64,000 nt of DNA from Anaerolineaceae bacterium (lineage in GTDB: Bacteria; Chloroflexota; Anaerolineae; Aggregatilineales; Phototrophicaceae): the NCBI GenBank assembly GCA_002702065.1, contig NZXX01000009.1, positions 558,001 to 622,000 of the forward strand, written 5' to 3'. The notes beneath the pieces are model-generated. The model saw only the letters and a program-made list of their open reading frames with translations, was not told the origin of the DNA and made no database searches. The position numbers and the translations under genes are program-made. Below are positions 32,846 through 40,986 of the stretch, in pieces. Position 1 is the first letter of the stretch; every line of letters begins with the position of its first letter.

Positions 32846-34537
32846 CTATGCACGGGGCAGCAGACCAATCGGCGCATGCAGTTGCAGGCCTGTGCCTGCC
32901 CACAGCGCCTGAACCTGATCAGCGGTCGTCTTCAGGGTCGGGGATTCGGGGTAATTGGGACGGTCGTGGGGCAGCAGTTCCAGCCCCACCGCCAGCTTGA
33001 ACGTGGCCCTGTCGCTCAGCAGCAGCGGCAGGGTATCGCCGCTGTACAGGATGGCATCAAGCGTGACCTGTCCGTCTGTCTGATCGAGCCGCCACTGGAC
33101 AGGCTGACCATCATACTGCGCCGGGGCCGTATGGATCACCGCACGCCAGTCGCCTGCCCGCAGTTCATACGTGGCGTCGTCAAGCTGCTGGCCGCTGACA
33201 CCAGTGCCCGTCAGTTCGTAACGCACGCGCAAGTCCTGGGCGTGAAACAGGCCATCCGCCGGTTTGTCCAGGCTGATATGATAATCGCCCATATCCGCCA
33301 CAAAGCTGAACATCGACAGCAGCCGGGAATGATCCTGCGCGTTCATGATGCCGGCACTGGCAAAGTCCTGCCCATCGCGCAGAAAGCGTGCCCGCAGCAC
33401 CACCGCCGGGTCATCCGCTGTGCGCCAGTAGGCCAGCAATGGTCGCCGCTGGGTCCACAGGCTGTCATAATTGATCGACGCCAGCGTCGCATCTACGACC
33501 ATCCAGGTTGTGCCGACCACATCCCGATACTGCCGGTTGCGCACGGTCTGCGCTCTGGTGAAGGATGTCCGCGCAAAGACCGTTTCCTGCGGCAGTCGGT
33601 CGAAATGCGGCACCCACTCGACCGGGCACGGGATCGAATCAACCGCTGAAAAATGGCTGACGGACTGATCGGCACGCGGATGCAGCGGAATCGGCACACC
33701 CGTGCGCTGCGCGATCTGCGCCGCAACAAAGCCGTTGATATAGTCCGCATAGGTGCGGCTGTGCGGCCCGGCCCACTGCGCTGTCCCCGGATGATAATGG
33801 GTGGCAATCGTCTCCCAGACGATCTGGCGCAGCGCTTCAGCCGTTTCGCACAGGGGGTCGTCCTGCGATAGTTGCAGGATTCGCTCAATTTCAAACAGCG
33901 CCACCGGGGTATAGGTCGGGCTGTTGTATTCGGTCAGGCCGCCGTTGCTGCGCACAAAACTCAGCACATTATTCAGGCGCTGGCGGGCATAGAACAGCAG
34001 GTGCGGTTCATCCAGCACATCACCGACGATACCCGTCACAGCCGCACCCATCACCGCAATGTTGGTGTAATCCGGCTGGACATTGCGCCGGAAGATCGAC
34101 CACGCCGCATGACGCAGCCCCACGCGCACATCATCCGCCAGTTTGTCGCTGATGCGGTCACGATGCTCGATCCAAATATGGCACAGCAGCGCCCCCAGGA
34201 AATCCGCCCAGTTCCAGTCCGGTGGCGCCATCGCCTCCAGCGGTTCTTCATACAGCCACGACCAGATTCCGTAAGTCGGGCTGGTGGGGTCGGTGTCCTG
34301 CAAGCTGAGGATGCGCCAGATAATCGCCTGCGCCTGTTCGACGTTGGCCGGGCTGCCCTCGATGAGCAGCGCCAGCGCATATTCCAGCGAGTCGCGGGTC
34401 GGGTGTACCCATTCCCCGGCGGGAACAAGGCTGTGATAGCCCGGTCCTTTCCACCGCGTACCCAGCAGCGAAAGGTCCGCATCATAGCGCGCCGACGCAT
34501 CAGCCAGATAGGTGAGCAGAGTGGTATGGTCAGTCAA
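32846..34537 (-). CDS. Hypothetical protein, possible (alpha/alpha) toroid polysaccharide lyase-like fold
   Basis: A 563-residue protein without signal peptide. The first 330 residues are helical with repeated Trp, His and Tyr (RWKGPGYHSLVPAG, NWADFLGALLCHIWI, GGLTEYNSPTYTP), the look of (alpha/alpha) toroids in heparinase- or alginate lyase-like proteins. The Asn-Ser-Pro-Thr-Tyr segment is especially like those. The remaining part is beta-rich, as in the C-terminal sandwiches of such lyases. No catalytic set can be assigned, and the lack of an export signal argues against a secreted lyase. It starts 21 bases after recN, so probably shares its transcript. Confidence 0.6.
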   Translation of the reverse strand: MTDHTTLLTYLADASARYDADLSLLGTRWKGPGYHSLVPAGEWVHPTRDSLEYALALLIEGSPANVEQAQAIIWRILSLQDTDPTSPTYGIWSWLYEEPLEAMAPPDWNWADFLGALLCHIWIEHRDRISDKLADDVRVGLRHAAWSIFRRNVQPDYTNIAVMGAAVTGIVGDVLDEPHLLFYARQRLNNVLSFVRSNGGLTEYNSPTYTPVALFEIERILQLSQDDPLCETAEALRQIVWETIATHYHPGTAQWAGPHSRTYADYINGFVAAQIAQRTGVPIPLHPRADQSVSHFSAVDSIPCPVEWVPHFDRLPQETVFARTSFTRAQTVRNRQYRDVVGTTWMVVDATLASINYDSLWTQRRPLLAYWRTADDPAVVLRARFLRDGQDFASAGIMNAQDHSRLLSMFSFVADMGDYHISLDKPADGLFHAQDLRVRYELTGTGVSGQQLDDATYELRAGDWRAVIHTAPAQYDGQPVQWRLDQTDGQVTLDAILYSGDTLPLLLSDRATFKLAVGLELLPHDRPNYPESPTLKTTADQVQALWAGTGLQLHAPIGLLPRA

Positions 34538-34558
34538 TGAACATTTATCCCCGGTGCG

Positions 34559-36370
34559 TCAGAGTAGCTGCTGTTGTTCCTGCTGCGATAACTGGCCAGT
34601 CTTGTTTTTTTTACGGGATGCCATCGCCTGCCGCGCCGCCTCTTTACGGGTTTCGGCATCACCCAGCAGTTCGCGCGCGGTCTGGTTGCCGCTGTCGCCA
34701 ATCGCCCCCAGCATTTCGGTCAGTTCCTGCACCCGCGCGGCGTCTTCCAGCGGGATAACTTCCGTCTTTACCCGTTCGCCTTTCACATCTTTGGCAACCT
34801 TGAAGTGACGGTCGGCAAAGCCCGCTAGCTGGGGCAGATGCGTGACGACCAGTACCTGATGACCGTGCGTGAGCGTCCACAATTTTTCGCCGACGACTGC
34901 ACCCACGCGCCCGCCAATGCCCTGGTCAATTTCGTCAAAAATCAGGGTGGGGGTATGGTCCGCCTGCGACAGCACCCGCTTGAGCGCCAGCATAATACGG
35001 GCGGTTTCACCACCGGACGCGACCTTCGCCAGCGGACGCAGCGGTTCGCCGGGGTTGGCGCTCATCATAAATTCCACCTGGTCGATGCCGGTTGCGGAAA
35101 ACGCGACGCGACGCCCCTCGACAAAGCAGCCTTCGGGGTCATCCTCATACGAGATCGCCACCTCAAACCGGGTCGCCTCCATGCGCAGGTCGGCCAGCTC
35201 TTTAATGACACTTTCGCTGAGGCGCGCGCCAACCTGCTGACGAAACTTGCTGATCTTGAGGCCCATCTCGCCGATATAGTTGAGCAGCTTGGATTCTTCG
35301 GCCCGCAGTTCGTCGAGGCGTTCCTCGCTGTGGTCGATACTGTCCAGTTCGGCCCGTGCCCGTTCACCATATTCAATGACAGCTTCGATAGTCGCGCCAT
35401 AACGCCGCCGCAGCATGTTGATCGCTTCCAGCCGTTCCTCGACTTCGTCCAGCCGCTGCGGGTTGTGCTCGACGGATTCGACGTAACTTTCCAGCGTAAG
35501 CGCCAGTTCCTGCGCCTGCTGGCTGAGGACATCCGCCATTTCGTGTTGTTCGCCCATTTCGGGGTCGATGCGCGCCAGCTTTTCCAGCAGCGCCGTTACC
35601 CGCATCAGCGAATCCACCGCGCTGGATTGGCTGTCGGCACGGTCATCGCCCATCAGCATGATAATCGCTTCGCCACTGAGCGTAGCCAGCTGTTCACTGT
35701 TGCCCAACCGGTTGCGTTCCGCCCGCAGTTCATCATCTTCGCCCGGTTGCAGCTTGGCCGCCTCGATCTCCTCCACCTCTTGCCGCAGCCGGTCCGCCCG
35801 GCGCTTGAGGGCAGCCTCATCTTCGAGCAAGGTGTGCATTTCGCGGCGAACATTACCCACCCGCTCGACCATCGCCGCCATCGCCGCCCGCATTTCCAGC
35901 AGGTCCGCAAACCGGTCCAGCAGGTCAATATGCGTCGAGGATTTCAGCAGCGACAGGTGTTCGCTCTGGCCGTGAACATCGACCAGCGCTTCGCCAATTT
36001 CCTTCAGGATTTCGCTGCGCACGGTGATACCATTCACCCGCGCCATCGACCGGCCCGAATCGCGCAGTTCACGCGCCAGCACCACAAAATCCGCGGCGCC
36101 ATCTTCGAGCAGGCCCTCCTGTTCCAGCAAAGGCCGCAGCAGGTTCTGAGCCCGTGCATCAAGCGCGAAGTTGCCCTCCACCAGCGCCCGGTCCGCCCCG
36201 GCCCGCAGGAAGGCATTATCGGTTTTACCGCCCAACAGCAGTTCCAGCGCGTCGATCATGATCGACTTGCCCGCGCCGGTTTCGCCGGTGATGACGTTGA
36301 ATCCCGGCGCAAAGGTCAGATCCAGTTCATCAATAATGGCAAAATTGCGGATGCGCAGTTCTTCCAGCAT
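34559..36370 (-). CDS. recN: DNA repair protein RecN
   Basis: RecN is an SMC-like ATPase used in double-strand break repair. The 603 residues have Walker A GETGAGKS (29-36) close to the N-terminus, a long coiled-coil middle with a central break, and the C-terminal half-site with KVASGGETARIMLALK followed by LIFDEIDQGIGG (Walker B). No LexA-type box was found in the 62-base gap upstream. nadK and recN are neighbours in many bacteria, and here they are separated only by a B-box membrane protein gene. Confidence 0.95.
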   Translation of the reverse strand: MLEELRIRNFAIIDELDLTFAPGFNVITGETGAGKSIMIDALELLLGGKTDNAFLRAGADRALVEGNFALDARAQNLLRPLLEQEGLLEDGAADFVVLARELRDSGRSMARVNGITVRSEILKEIGEALVDVHGQSEHLSLLKSSTHIDLLDRFADLLEMRAAMAAMVERVGNVRREMHTLLEDEAALKRRADRLRQEVEEIEAAKLQPGEDDELRAERNRLGNSEQLATLSGEAIIMLMGDDRADSQSSAVDSLMRVTALLEKLARIDPEMGEQHEMADVLSQQAQELALTLESYVESVEHNPQRLDEVEERLEAINMLRRRYGATIEAVIEYGERARAELDSIDHSEERLDELRAEESKLLNYIGEMGLKISKFRQQVGARLSESVIKELADLRMEATRFEVAISYEDDPEGCFVEGRRVAFSATGIDQVEFMMSANPGEPLRPLAKVASGGETARIMLALKRVLSQADHTPTLIFDEIDQGIGGRVGAVVGEKLWTLTHGHQVLVVTHLPQLAGFADRHFKVAKDVKGERVKTEVIPLEDAARVQELTEMLGAIGDSGNQTARELLGDAETRKEAARQAMASRKKNKTGQLSQQEQQQLL

Positions 36371-36432
36371 AAATGTGATACCTTTTCGGCGCTGCTGCCG
36401 CTGGCGTATCTACCCGCGACCCCAGAGCCAGT

Positions 36433-36948
36433 CTAAATACTCAAACGGAAACGGCCATAAGCCGTAAAAGCCACAATGCCCGCATAGATTAACAACGTGG
36501 GTGACAGCACCAGCTGACCCGCCAGCAGCAGCCCCGGTGCCAGCGCACCAACGATGGCCCCTGCCGCCGCCACATAACCCGAATAGCGCCCGCGCCGCCG
36601 GCCTGTCAGCCGCAACGCCAGCTCGCCAACCGCGCCACCCACCGGAATCGACAGGATAATGATGAACAGCAGAAAGCCACCGATCAGCCGAAGTCCTACG
36701 TACCCCAGACCGGTAACCACCGCCGCGACAGCAAACACGATCAGATAATCCGCCATTGTGCCGTTGAAAAACTTGTCTTCATGCTGGCGTACACACTCGC
36801 GGCAGCGATAGCCCACCGGAGTCTGCACCGCACATTCGGCGCACATCAGCCGGTCACACTTGTTACAGCGCAGCCCGGTTTCCCGGTCCGGGTGGACCGC
36901 GCAGTACGTTGCTTCTTCCATCGTAACCTGCGAAACCTGTTCAGTCAT
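36433..36948 (-). CDS. B-box zinc finger membrane protein
   Basis: 171 residues. The N-terminal 50 carry a B-box-like zinc finger (CAVHPDRETGLRCNKCDRLMC, then CAECAVQTP and CRECV), and the rest consists of three to four hydrophobic helices with a short basic loop (RRRGRYSG). Proteins with this finger-plus-membrane layout are common in Chloroflexota, often attached to rhomboid proteases; no protease motif is present here. Function unknown, perhaps protein interaction at the membrane. It lies between nadK and recN on the same strand. Confidence 0.8.
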   Translation of the reverse strand: MTEQVSQVTMEEATYCAVHPDRETGLRCNKCDRLMCAECAVQTPVGYRCRECVRQHEDKFFNGTMADYLIVFAVAAVVTGLGYVGLRLIGGFLLFIIILSIPVGGAVGELALRLTGRRRGRYSGYVAAAGAIVGALAPGLLLAGQLVLSPTLLIYAGIVAFTAYGRFRLSI

Positions 36949-37060
36949 TCCTGGATACCTGTTCTCATTTAACCTCAGATACCTTCTATTGTCATCTGAA
37001 AGTATGAGAAAGAGCTTACAGACCGTTCAACCTGACCGTTTTTTTACACATTTCTTTCGT

Positions 37061-37948
37061 TTATGAAGATTCCGTCGGCCATTTTGGGTGAGAAGGAACC
37101 GGGATGCGCGGTTCCAGCCGGTCCAGCAATGACCGGTAAAAATAATTGCGGCTGCGCATGCGAATAAAACGGCTGGTATTTTCGCTGGCCTGCACCCGCA
37201 CGCGGTCGCCTTCCTGCAAGGTCCACAACATGCGCCCATCCAGGCTGACCACCACATCGGTTCGGCCATTGGGTACCGGGATCGCGTCCACAATCGCCCC
37301 CTGCGACAGCACAATCGGACGATCCATGCTCAGATGCGGCGCAACCGGCACCACCAGAATATTCAGCAGTTCTGGCGGCAGAATCGGCCCGCCTGTGGCC
37401 AGCGCGTAGGCCGTCGAGCCGGTTGGTGTGGCGATAATCAGCGCGTCGGCGTTATAGGTCGTGGCCCAGTCCTGATCAATGTACATTTCCAGGCGCACCG
37501 TGCTGGTGACATGACGACGACTGATGACCACATCATTGAGGGCGTCGGCACGCTCGGCAATGCTGCCGTTGCGCATCAGCTGCGCCCGCACCATCATGCG
37601 CGACTCGATCCAGTAATTGCCCATCAGTAAACGATCGATATGCGTATCCCAGTTTTCCGGGTCGTCAATCTCTGTCAGAAAGCCAAGCTGCCCCATATTG
37701 ACGCCCAGCACCGGCACATCATACGGCGCACACACCCGTGCTGCCCGCAGCATCGCCCCGTCACCACCAATGGCAACAACCAGATCACTTTTGCCGACCG
37801 CTGCCTGTACCTCGTCTTCCTGCCATTTGGTGTAAAGCCATGTTTCGACTCCTAATGCCTGCAAGCGCTGCGCGATTTGTTCCGCGACAGGTGCAGTCTG
37901 AGGGCGCAAGGGGTGTGCCAGAATGCCAATGTGCCTGAGTGTTGTCAA
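37061..37948 (-). CDS. nadK: NAD kinase
   Basis: NAD kinase makes NADP from NAD and is the only known route to NADP. The 295 residues have the conserved GGDG (61-64) that binds phosphate donor and catalytic metal, LGVNMGQLGFL, and the later TPTGSTAYALATGGP that shapes the NAD site. It is the first gene of the minus-strand run nadK, B-box protein, recN. The 112-base gap to the next gene could hold a second promoter. Confidence 0.95.
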   Translation of the reverse strand: MTTLRHIGILAHPLRPQTAPVAEQIAQRLQALGVETWLYTKWQEDEVQAAVGKSDLVVAIGGDGAMLRAARVCAPYDVPVLGVNMGQLGFLTEIDDPENWDTHIDRLLMGNYWIESRMMVRAQLMRNGSIAERADALNDVVISRRHVTSTVRLEMYIDQDWATTYNADALIIATPTGSTAYALATGGPILPPELLNILVVPVAPHLSMDRPIVLSQGAIVDAIPVPNGRTDVVVSLDGRMLWTLQEGDRVRVQASENTSRFIRMRSRNYFYRSLLDRLEPRIPVPSHPKWPTESS

Positions 37949-38054
37949 CCGCTTTGCTCCTGAACAGCCTCATTATAATCCACAGCAGCAGTTGTAACCA
38001 GCACCAGTGTAGCACAAGAGTTCTGTTTTTGCGCGTTATTCAGGGTTTGATCTT

Positions 38055-38115
38055 TTTAACCCATGTTTAAGAAGTCAGCGCATATTTCTTAATAGACCCA
38101 CCCGTGTTTGTTAAA
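38055..38115 (+). promoter_or_regulatory. Pho-box-like array upstream of pstS (11-bp-phased TTAA boxes)
   Basis: TTTAAC (38055), TTTAAG (38066), CTTAAT (38088) and GTTAAA (38110) all lie on one 11-base lattice (steps 11, 22, 22). The PhoP box of Bacillus consists of TT(A/C/T)A(C/T)A hexamers repeated every 11 bases, so this is a good candidate operator for a PhoP/PhoB-type regulator of the pst operon. Confidence 0.5.
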
Positions 38116-38196
38116 GTTGCTGCGCTAGCATTCGATCGAGCTCCAAACATGGAGTTTGTTATTGCACACAGACACTGTCATTTAAGGAGACGTGGA

Positions 38197-39570
38197 ATGG
38201 TTCGTAAATTTGGCGTTTTATTCGGCATCCTGCTTCTGGTTGCCTCCTTCAGCGGTGCTGCCGCGCAGGAAGGTACCATTGTGGATGTGGCCGCCGGTGA
38301 TGCAAACTTCTCGACACTGGTTGAACTGGTACAGGCTGCTGGTCTGGCCGAAACCCTGAGCGGCGAAGGCCCCTACACGGTGTTCGCCCCGACCAACGAG
38401 GCTTTTGAAGCCCTGCCTGTGGCCGTGGTCGACTACCTGAGCGCCAACCCGGAGATGCTGTCGCAGGTGCTGTCCTACCATGTGGTTGAAGGCGCGGTGA
38501 TGTCTGCCGACGCTGCCGCCGGTGACGTTGCCACCCTGGACATGGGCAACCCGGTGACCATCGCTGTTGACGATATGGGCGTGCATGTCAACGATGCCAC
38601 CGTCGTGACTGCCGATGTCGAAGCCAGCAACGGCGTTATTCATGCAATCGACACCGTTCTGGTTCCCCCGGTTACCCTGCCGGAAGTTGACCCGCTGGCC
38701 GTGACCGACAACATCGTGATCGCCGGTAGCTCCACCGTCTTCCCGGTAACCGAACGTATCGCTGACCTGTTCAATCAGGACGGCTTTGGCGGCACCATCA
38801 CCGTCGACAGCATTGGCTCCGGCGCGGGTTTCGAACGCTTCTGCGTCAATGCCGAGACCGACATCAGCAACGCCAGCCGCCCCATCCGCCCTGAAGAAGT
38901 GGAAGCCTGCCGTGGCAATGGCCGCGAACCGCTGGGTTTCTACATTGGTATTGACGCTTTGGCGATCGCAGTCAGCCAGGAAAACGACTTCGTCGACTCG
39001 CTGACCCTGGAACAGCTCGCCCAGATCTTCACCGGTGGTTCGAGCATCACCTGGGCCGACATTAACGCCGAATGGCCTGCGGAAGCGATCCAGCTCTACA
39101 GCCCCGGCAGCGACAGCGGCACCTACGATTACTTCGTGGAAGAAGTCTTCGAAGAAGATGAAACCCCGATCCAGAACGCCGCTGGCGTCCAGTTCAGCGA
39201 AGATGACAACGTGCTGGTCGTCGGTGTCGAGAGCAGCCCCTACGCCATCGGCTACTTCGGTTTCGCCTACTACCAGGAAAATCAGGAACGCCTGCGCGCG
39301 ATCCCGATCGAAGGTGTGGAACCGACCCAGGAAACCGGTGCCAGTGGTGAATACCCGCTCAGCCGCCCGCTGTTCATCTACAGCGCGCCCAGCATCATGC
39401 AGGAAAAACCGCAGGTAGCCGCCTTCATTAACTACTACCTGCAAAACGTGAACGCTCAGCTTGGCACGGCCTCCGATCAGATCGGCTACATCCCGACCAA
39501 CGAATACATCCAGCGGACCAGCGCTCTGTTCTGGCTGGCTGGTACGGGTGCCATCTCGGAAACCATGTAA
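38197..39570 (+). CDS. pstS: Phosphate-binding protein PstS fused to a fasciclin (FAS1) domain
   Basis: A 457-residue exported protein. The signal peptide ends near GAAAQ. Residues about 27-158 are a FAS1 domain, with YTVFAPTNEAFEALP (H1 motif) and NGVIHAIDTVLVPP (H2). Residues about 170-457 are the PstS phosphate-binding fold, with IAGSSTVFPVTERI, IGSGAGFERF, ISNASRPI and GSDSGTYDYF lining the phosphate site. It captures phosphate for the ABC importer encoded next. FAS1 domains usually mediate adhesion, so the fusion may tether the receptor to the cell surface. The start at 38197 has AAGGAG seven bases upstream. Confidence 0.92.
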   Translation: MVRKFGVLFGILLLVASFSGAAAQEGTIVDVAAGDANFSTLVELVQAAGLAETLSGEGPYTVFAPTNEAFEALPVAVVDYLSANPEMLSQVLSYHVVEGAVMSADAAAGDVATLDMGNPVTIAVDDMGVHVNDATVVTADVEASNGVIHAIDTVLVPPVTLPEVDPLAVTDNIVIAGSSTVFPVTERIADLFNQDGFGGTITVDSIGSGAGFERFCVNAETDISNASRPIRPEEVEACRGNGREPLGFYIGIDALAIAVSQENDFVDSLTLEQLAQIFTGGSSITWADINAEWPAEAIQLYSPGSDSGTYDYFVEEVFEEDETPIQNAAGVQFSEDDNVLVVGVESSPYAIGYFGFAYYQENQERLRAIPIEGVEPTQETGASGEYPLSRPLFIYSAPSIMQEKPQVAAFINYYLQNVNAQLGTASDQIGYIPTNEYIQRTSALFWLAGTGAISETM

Positions 39571-39596
39571 TTCGGTTGACATCAGACAGCTTGCGG

Positions 39597-39629
39597 GGGG
39601 AGGGGCACACGCTGCCCTTCCCCTCATTT
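39597..39629 (+). terminator. Hairpin after pstS (partial terminator)
   Basis: GGGGAGGGGCA (39597-39607) pairs with TGCCCTTCCCC (39613-39623) with one wobble, loop CACGC, then CATTTG. Position between the receptor and permease genes suits differential expression, with more pstS than pstCAB message. Confidence 0.65.
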
Positions 39630-39630
39630 G

Positions 39631-39676
39631 TTTAAGGGTTTAACCGAAATTTAAAAAAAAGGGGACGAGTCTTAAC
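39631..39676 (+). promoter_or_regulatory. Second cluster of TTAA boxes upstream of pstC
   Basis: TTTAAG (39631), TTTAAC (39639), TTTAAA (39650) and CTTAAC (39671) have steps of 8, 11 and 21 bases. Phasing is less strict than upstream of pstS, but the same box type recurs just after the hairpin, as expected for an internal Pho-regulated promoter. Confidence 0.35.
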
Positions 39677-39756
39677 AGCAGATACGAATGGGTCTGCTAT
39701 GATTCCTACGTTGATTGCACCAATCTTCACGAAAGTAAAGTCACTGGGATGGTGAT

Positions 39757-40986
39757 ATGGAACAAGATATGAGTTTCGGCGCGCAGCCCTTCGTTGAACG
39801 CCTGCCGCTGGCCGAGCGAATCGCTGCTAAAACGGGCCGAGCCGAAGTTGGCCTGTCGAAGCGCCCACGGCCGGCCGAGCGAGCGATCAGTCTCTTTCTC
39901 CTCGCCTGTGGTGCGCTGTCGATTCTAACGACGATCGGCTTCACGGTCGTACTTGGGTCTGAAGCTCTACATTTTTTCTCCACGACTGAATGGCTGAATG
40001 CCAACAAACAGACCACCGCCGCCATAAGTGCGGATGATACGCGGCTCTCGGTTGCGTCCAGCGGGTCAGCCCTGAATGTTGGGAGTACCTTGCGCCTCGG
40101 TTTTGATGATGCCTCGGAACATGTCCTTATTACGGAAATCGTGAACAACGAGACGATTATCGTCGAGCGTGGCGTGGATGGCACGACCGCCGTTGAACAC
40201 ACCACCGGCGCGCCAGTCTATGTTGCGGCACAGGTCACGCTGAGCAAGTTCCTGACCGATAACAAGTGGTCACCGCAAATCGGTCGTTTTGGTGTTATGG
40301 AACTGGTTATTCCCACGCTGGTTATTACGGTCATCGCCATGGTGGTGTCTATTCCGCTGGGTTTAGGGGCAGCCATTTATATCGGCGAATATGCGAACCC
40401 GCGTGTGCGCAGTATCCTCAAGCCGATTCTGGAAATCCTCGCAGGTATCCCGACGGTGGTGTACGGCTATTTTGCCCTGACCTTTGTAACGCCGCTCCTA
40501 CAGTCGATATTTGGTGTACAGGTTCAGGTTTACAACATGCTCTCCGCCGGTATCGTCGTCGGCATCCTGATTATCCCGACGATCAGCTCGATTGGCGAGG
40601 ATGCCCTCAGCGCGGTACCGCGTGCGCTGCGCGAAGCCAGCTATGGGCTGGGCGCCACCAAACTGGAAACTGTTTTTAAGGTACTGCTGCCCGCCGCCCT
40701 GTCCGGCATCGTCGCCGCCGTCATTCTCGGTTTCTCGCGCGCTGTCGGCGAAACCATGATCGTGCTGATTGCATCGGGGGCCGGGCCAAACCTGACTGTG
40801 AACCCATTCGATAGCGCCGAAACCATGGCCGGTCATATCGCCCGCATCAGCACTGGCGATCTGAGCTACGGCTCCATCGACTACAACAGTGTATTCGCCA
40901 TTGGTCTGACCCTGTTTATCATGACGCTGCTGCTGAACTTTGCCAGCACGCTGGTGACACGGCGATTCCGCGAGGTGTATCAATAA
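39757..40986 (+). CDS. pstC: Phosphate ABC transporter permease PstC with beta-rich insertion
   Basis: PstC and PstA form the membrane channel of the phosphate importer. The protein has a first membrane helix (about 45-68) and the permease core from about residue 183, with the EAA-type coupling loop ALREASYGLGATKLET. At 409 residues it is about 90-100 longer than usual. The excess is an extracytoplasmic insertion at about 88-157 with SADDTRLSVASSG, ITEIVNNETIIVERG and GTTAVEHTTGAPV, a beta-rich module whose RG..GTtA..H..GA.V pattern is familiar from phage structural proteins. The stop overlaps the pstA start by one base. Confidence 0.92.
   Translation: MEQDMSFGAQPFVERLPLAERIAAKTGRAEVGLSKRPRPAERAISLFLLACGALSILTTIGFTVVLGSEALHFFSTTEWLNANKQTTAAISADDTRLSVASSGSALNVGSTLRLGFDDASEHVLITEIVNNETIIVERGVDGTTAVEHTTGAPVYVAAQVTLSKFLTDNKWSPQIGRFGVMELVIPTLVITVIAMVVSIPLGLGAAIYIGEYANPRVRSILKPILEILAGIPTVVYGYFALTFVTPLLQSIFGVQVQVYNMLSAGIVVGILIIPTISSIGEDALSAVPRALREASYGLGATKLETVFKVLLPAALSGIVAAVILGFSRAVGETMIVLIASGAGPNLTVNPFDSAETMAGHIARISTGDLSYGSIDYNSVFAIGLTLFIMTLLLNFASTLVTRRFREVYQ

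Noticed and set aside
36371..36432. SOS box before recN
   Set aside because: The 62-base gap has no GAAC-N4-GTTC or similar palindrome.
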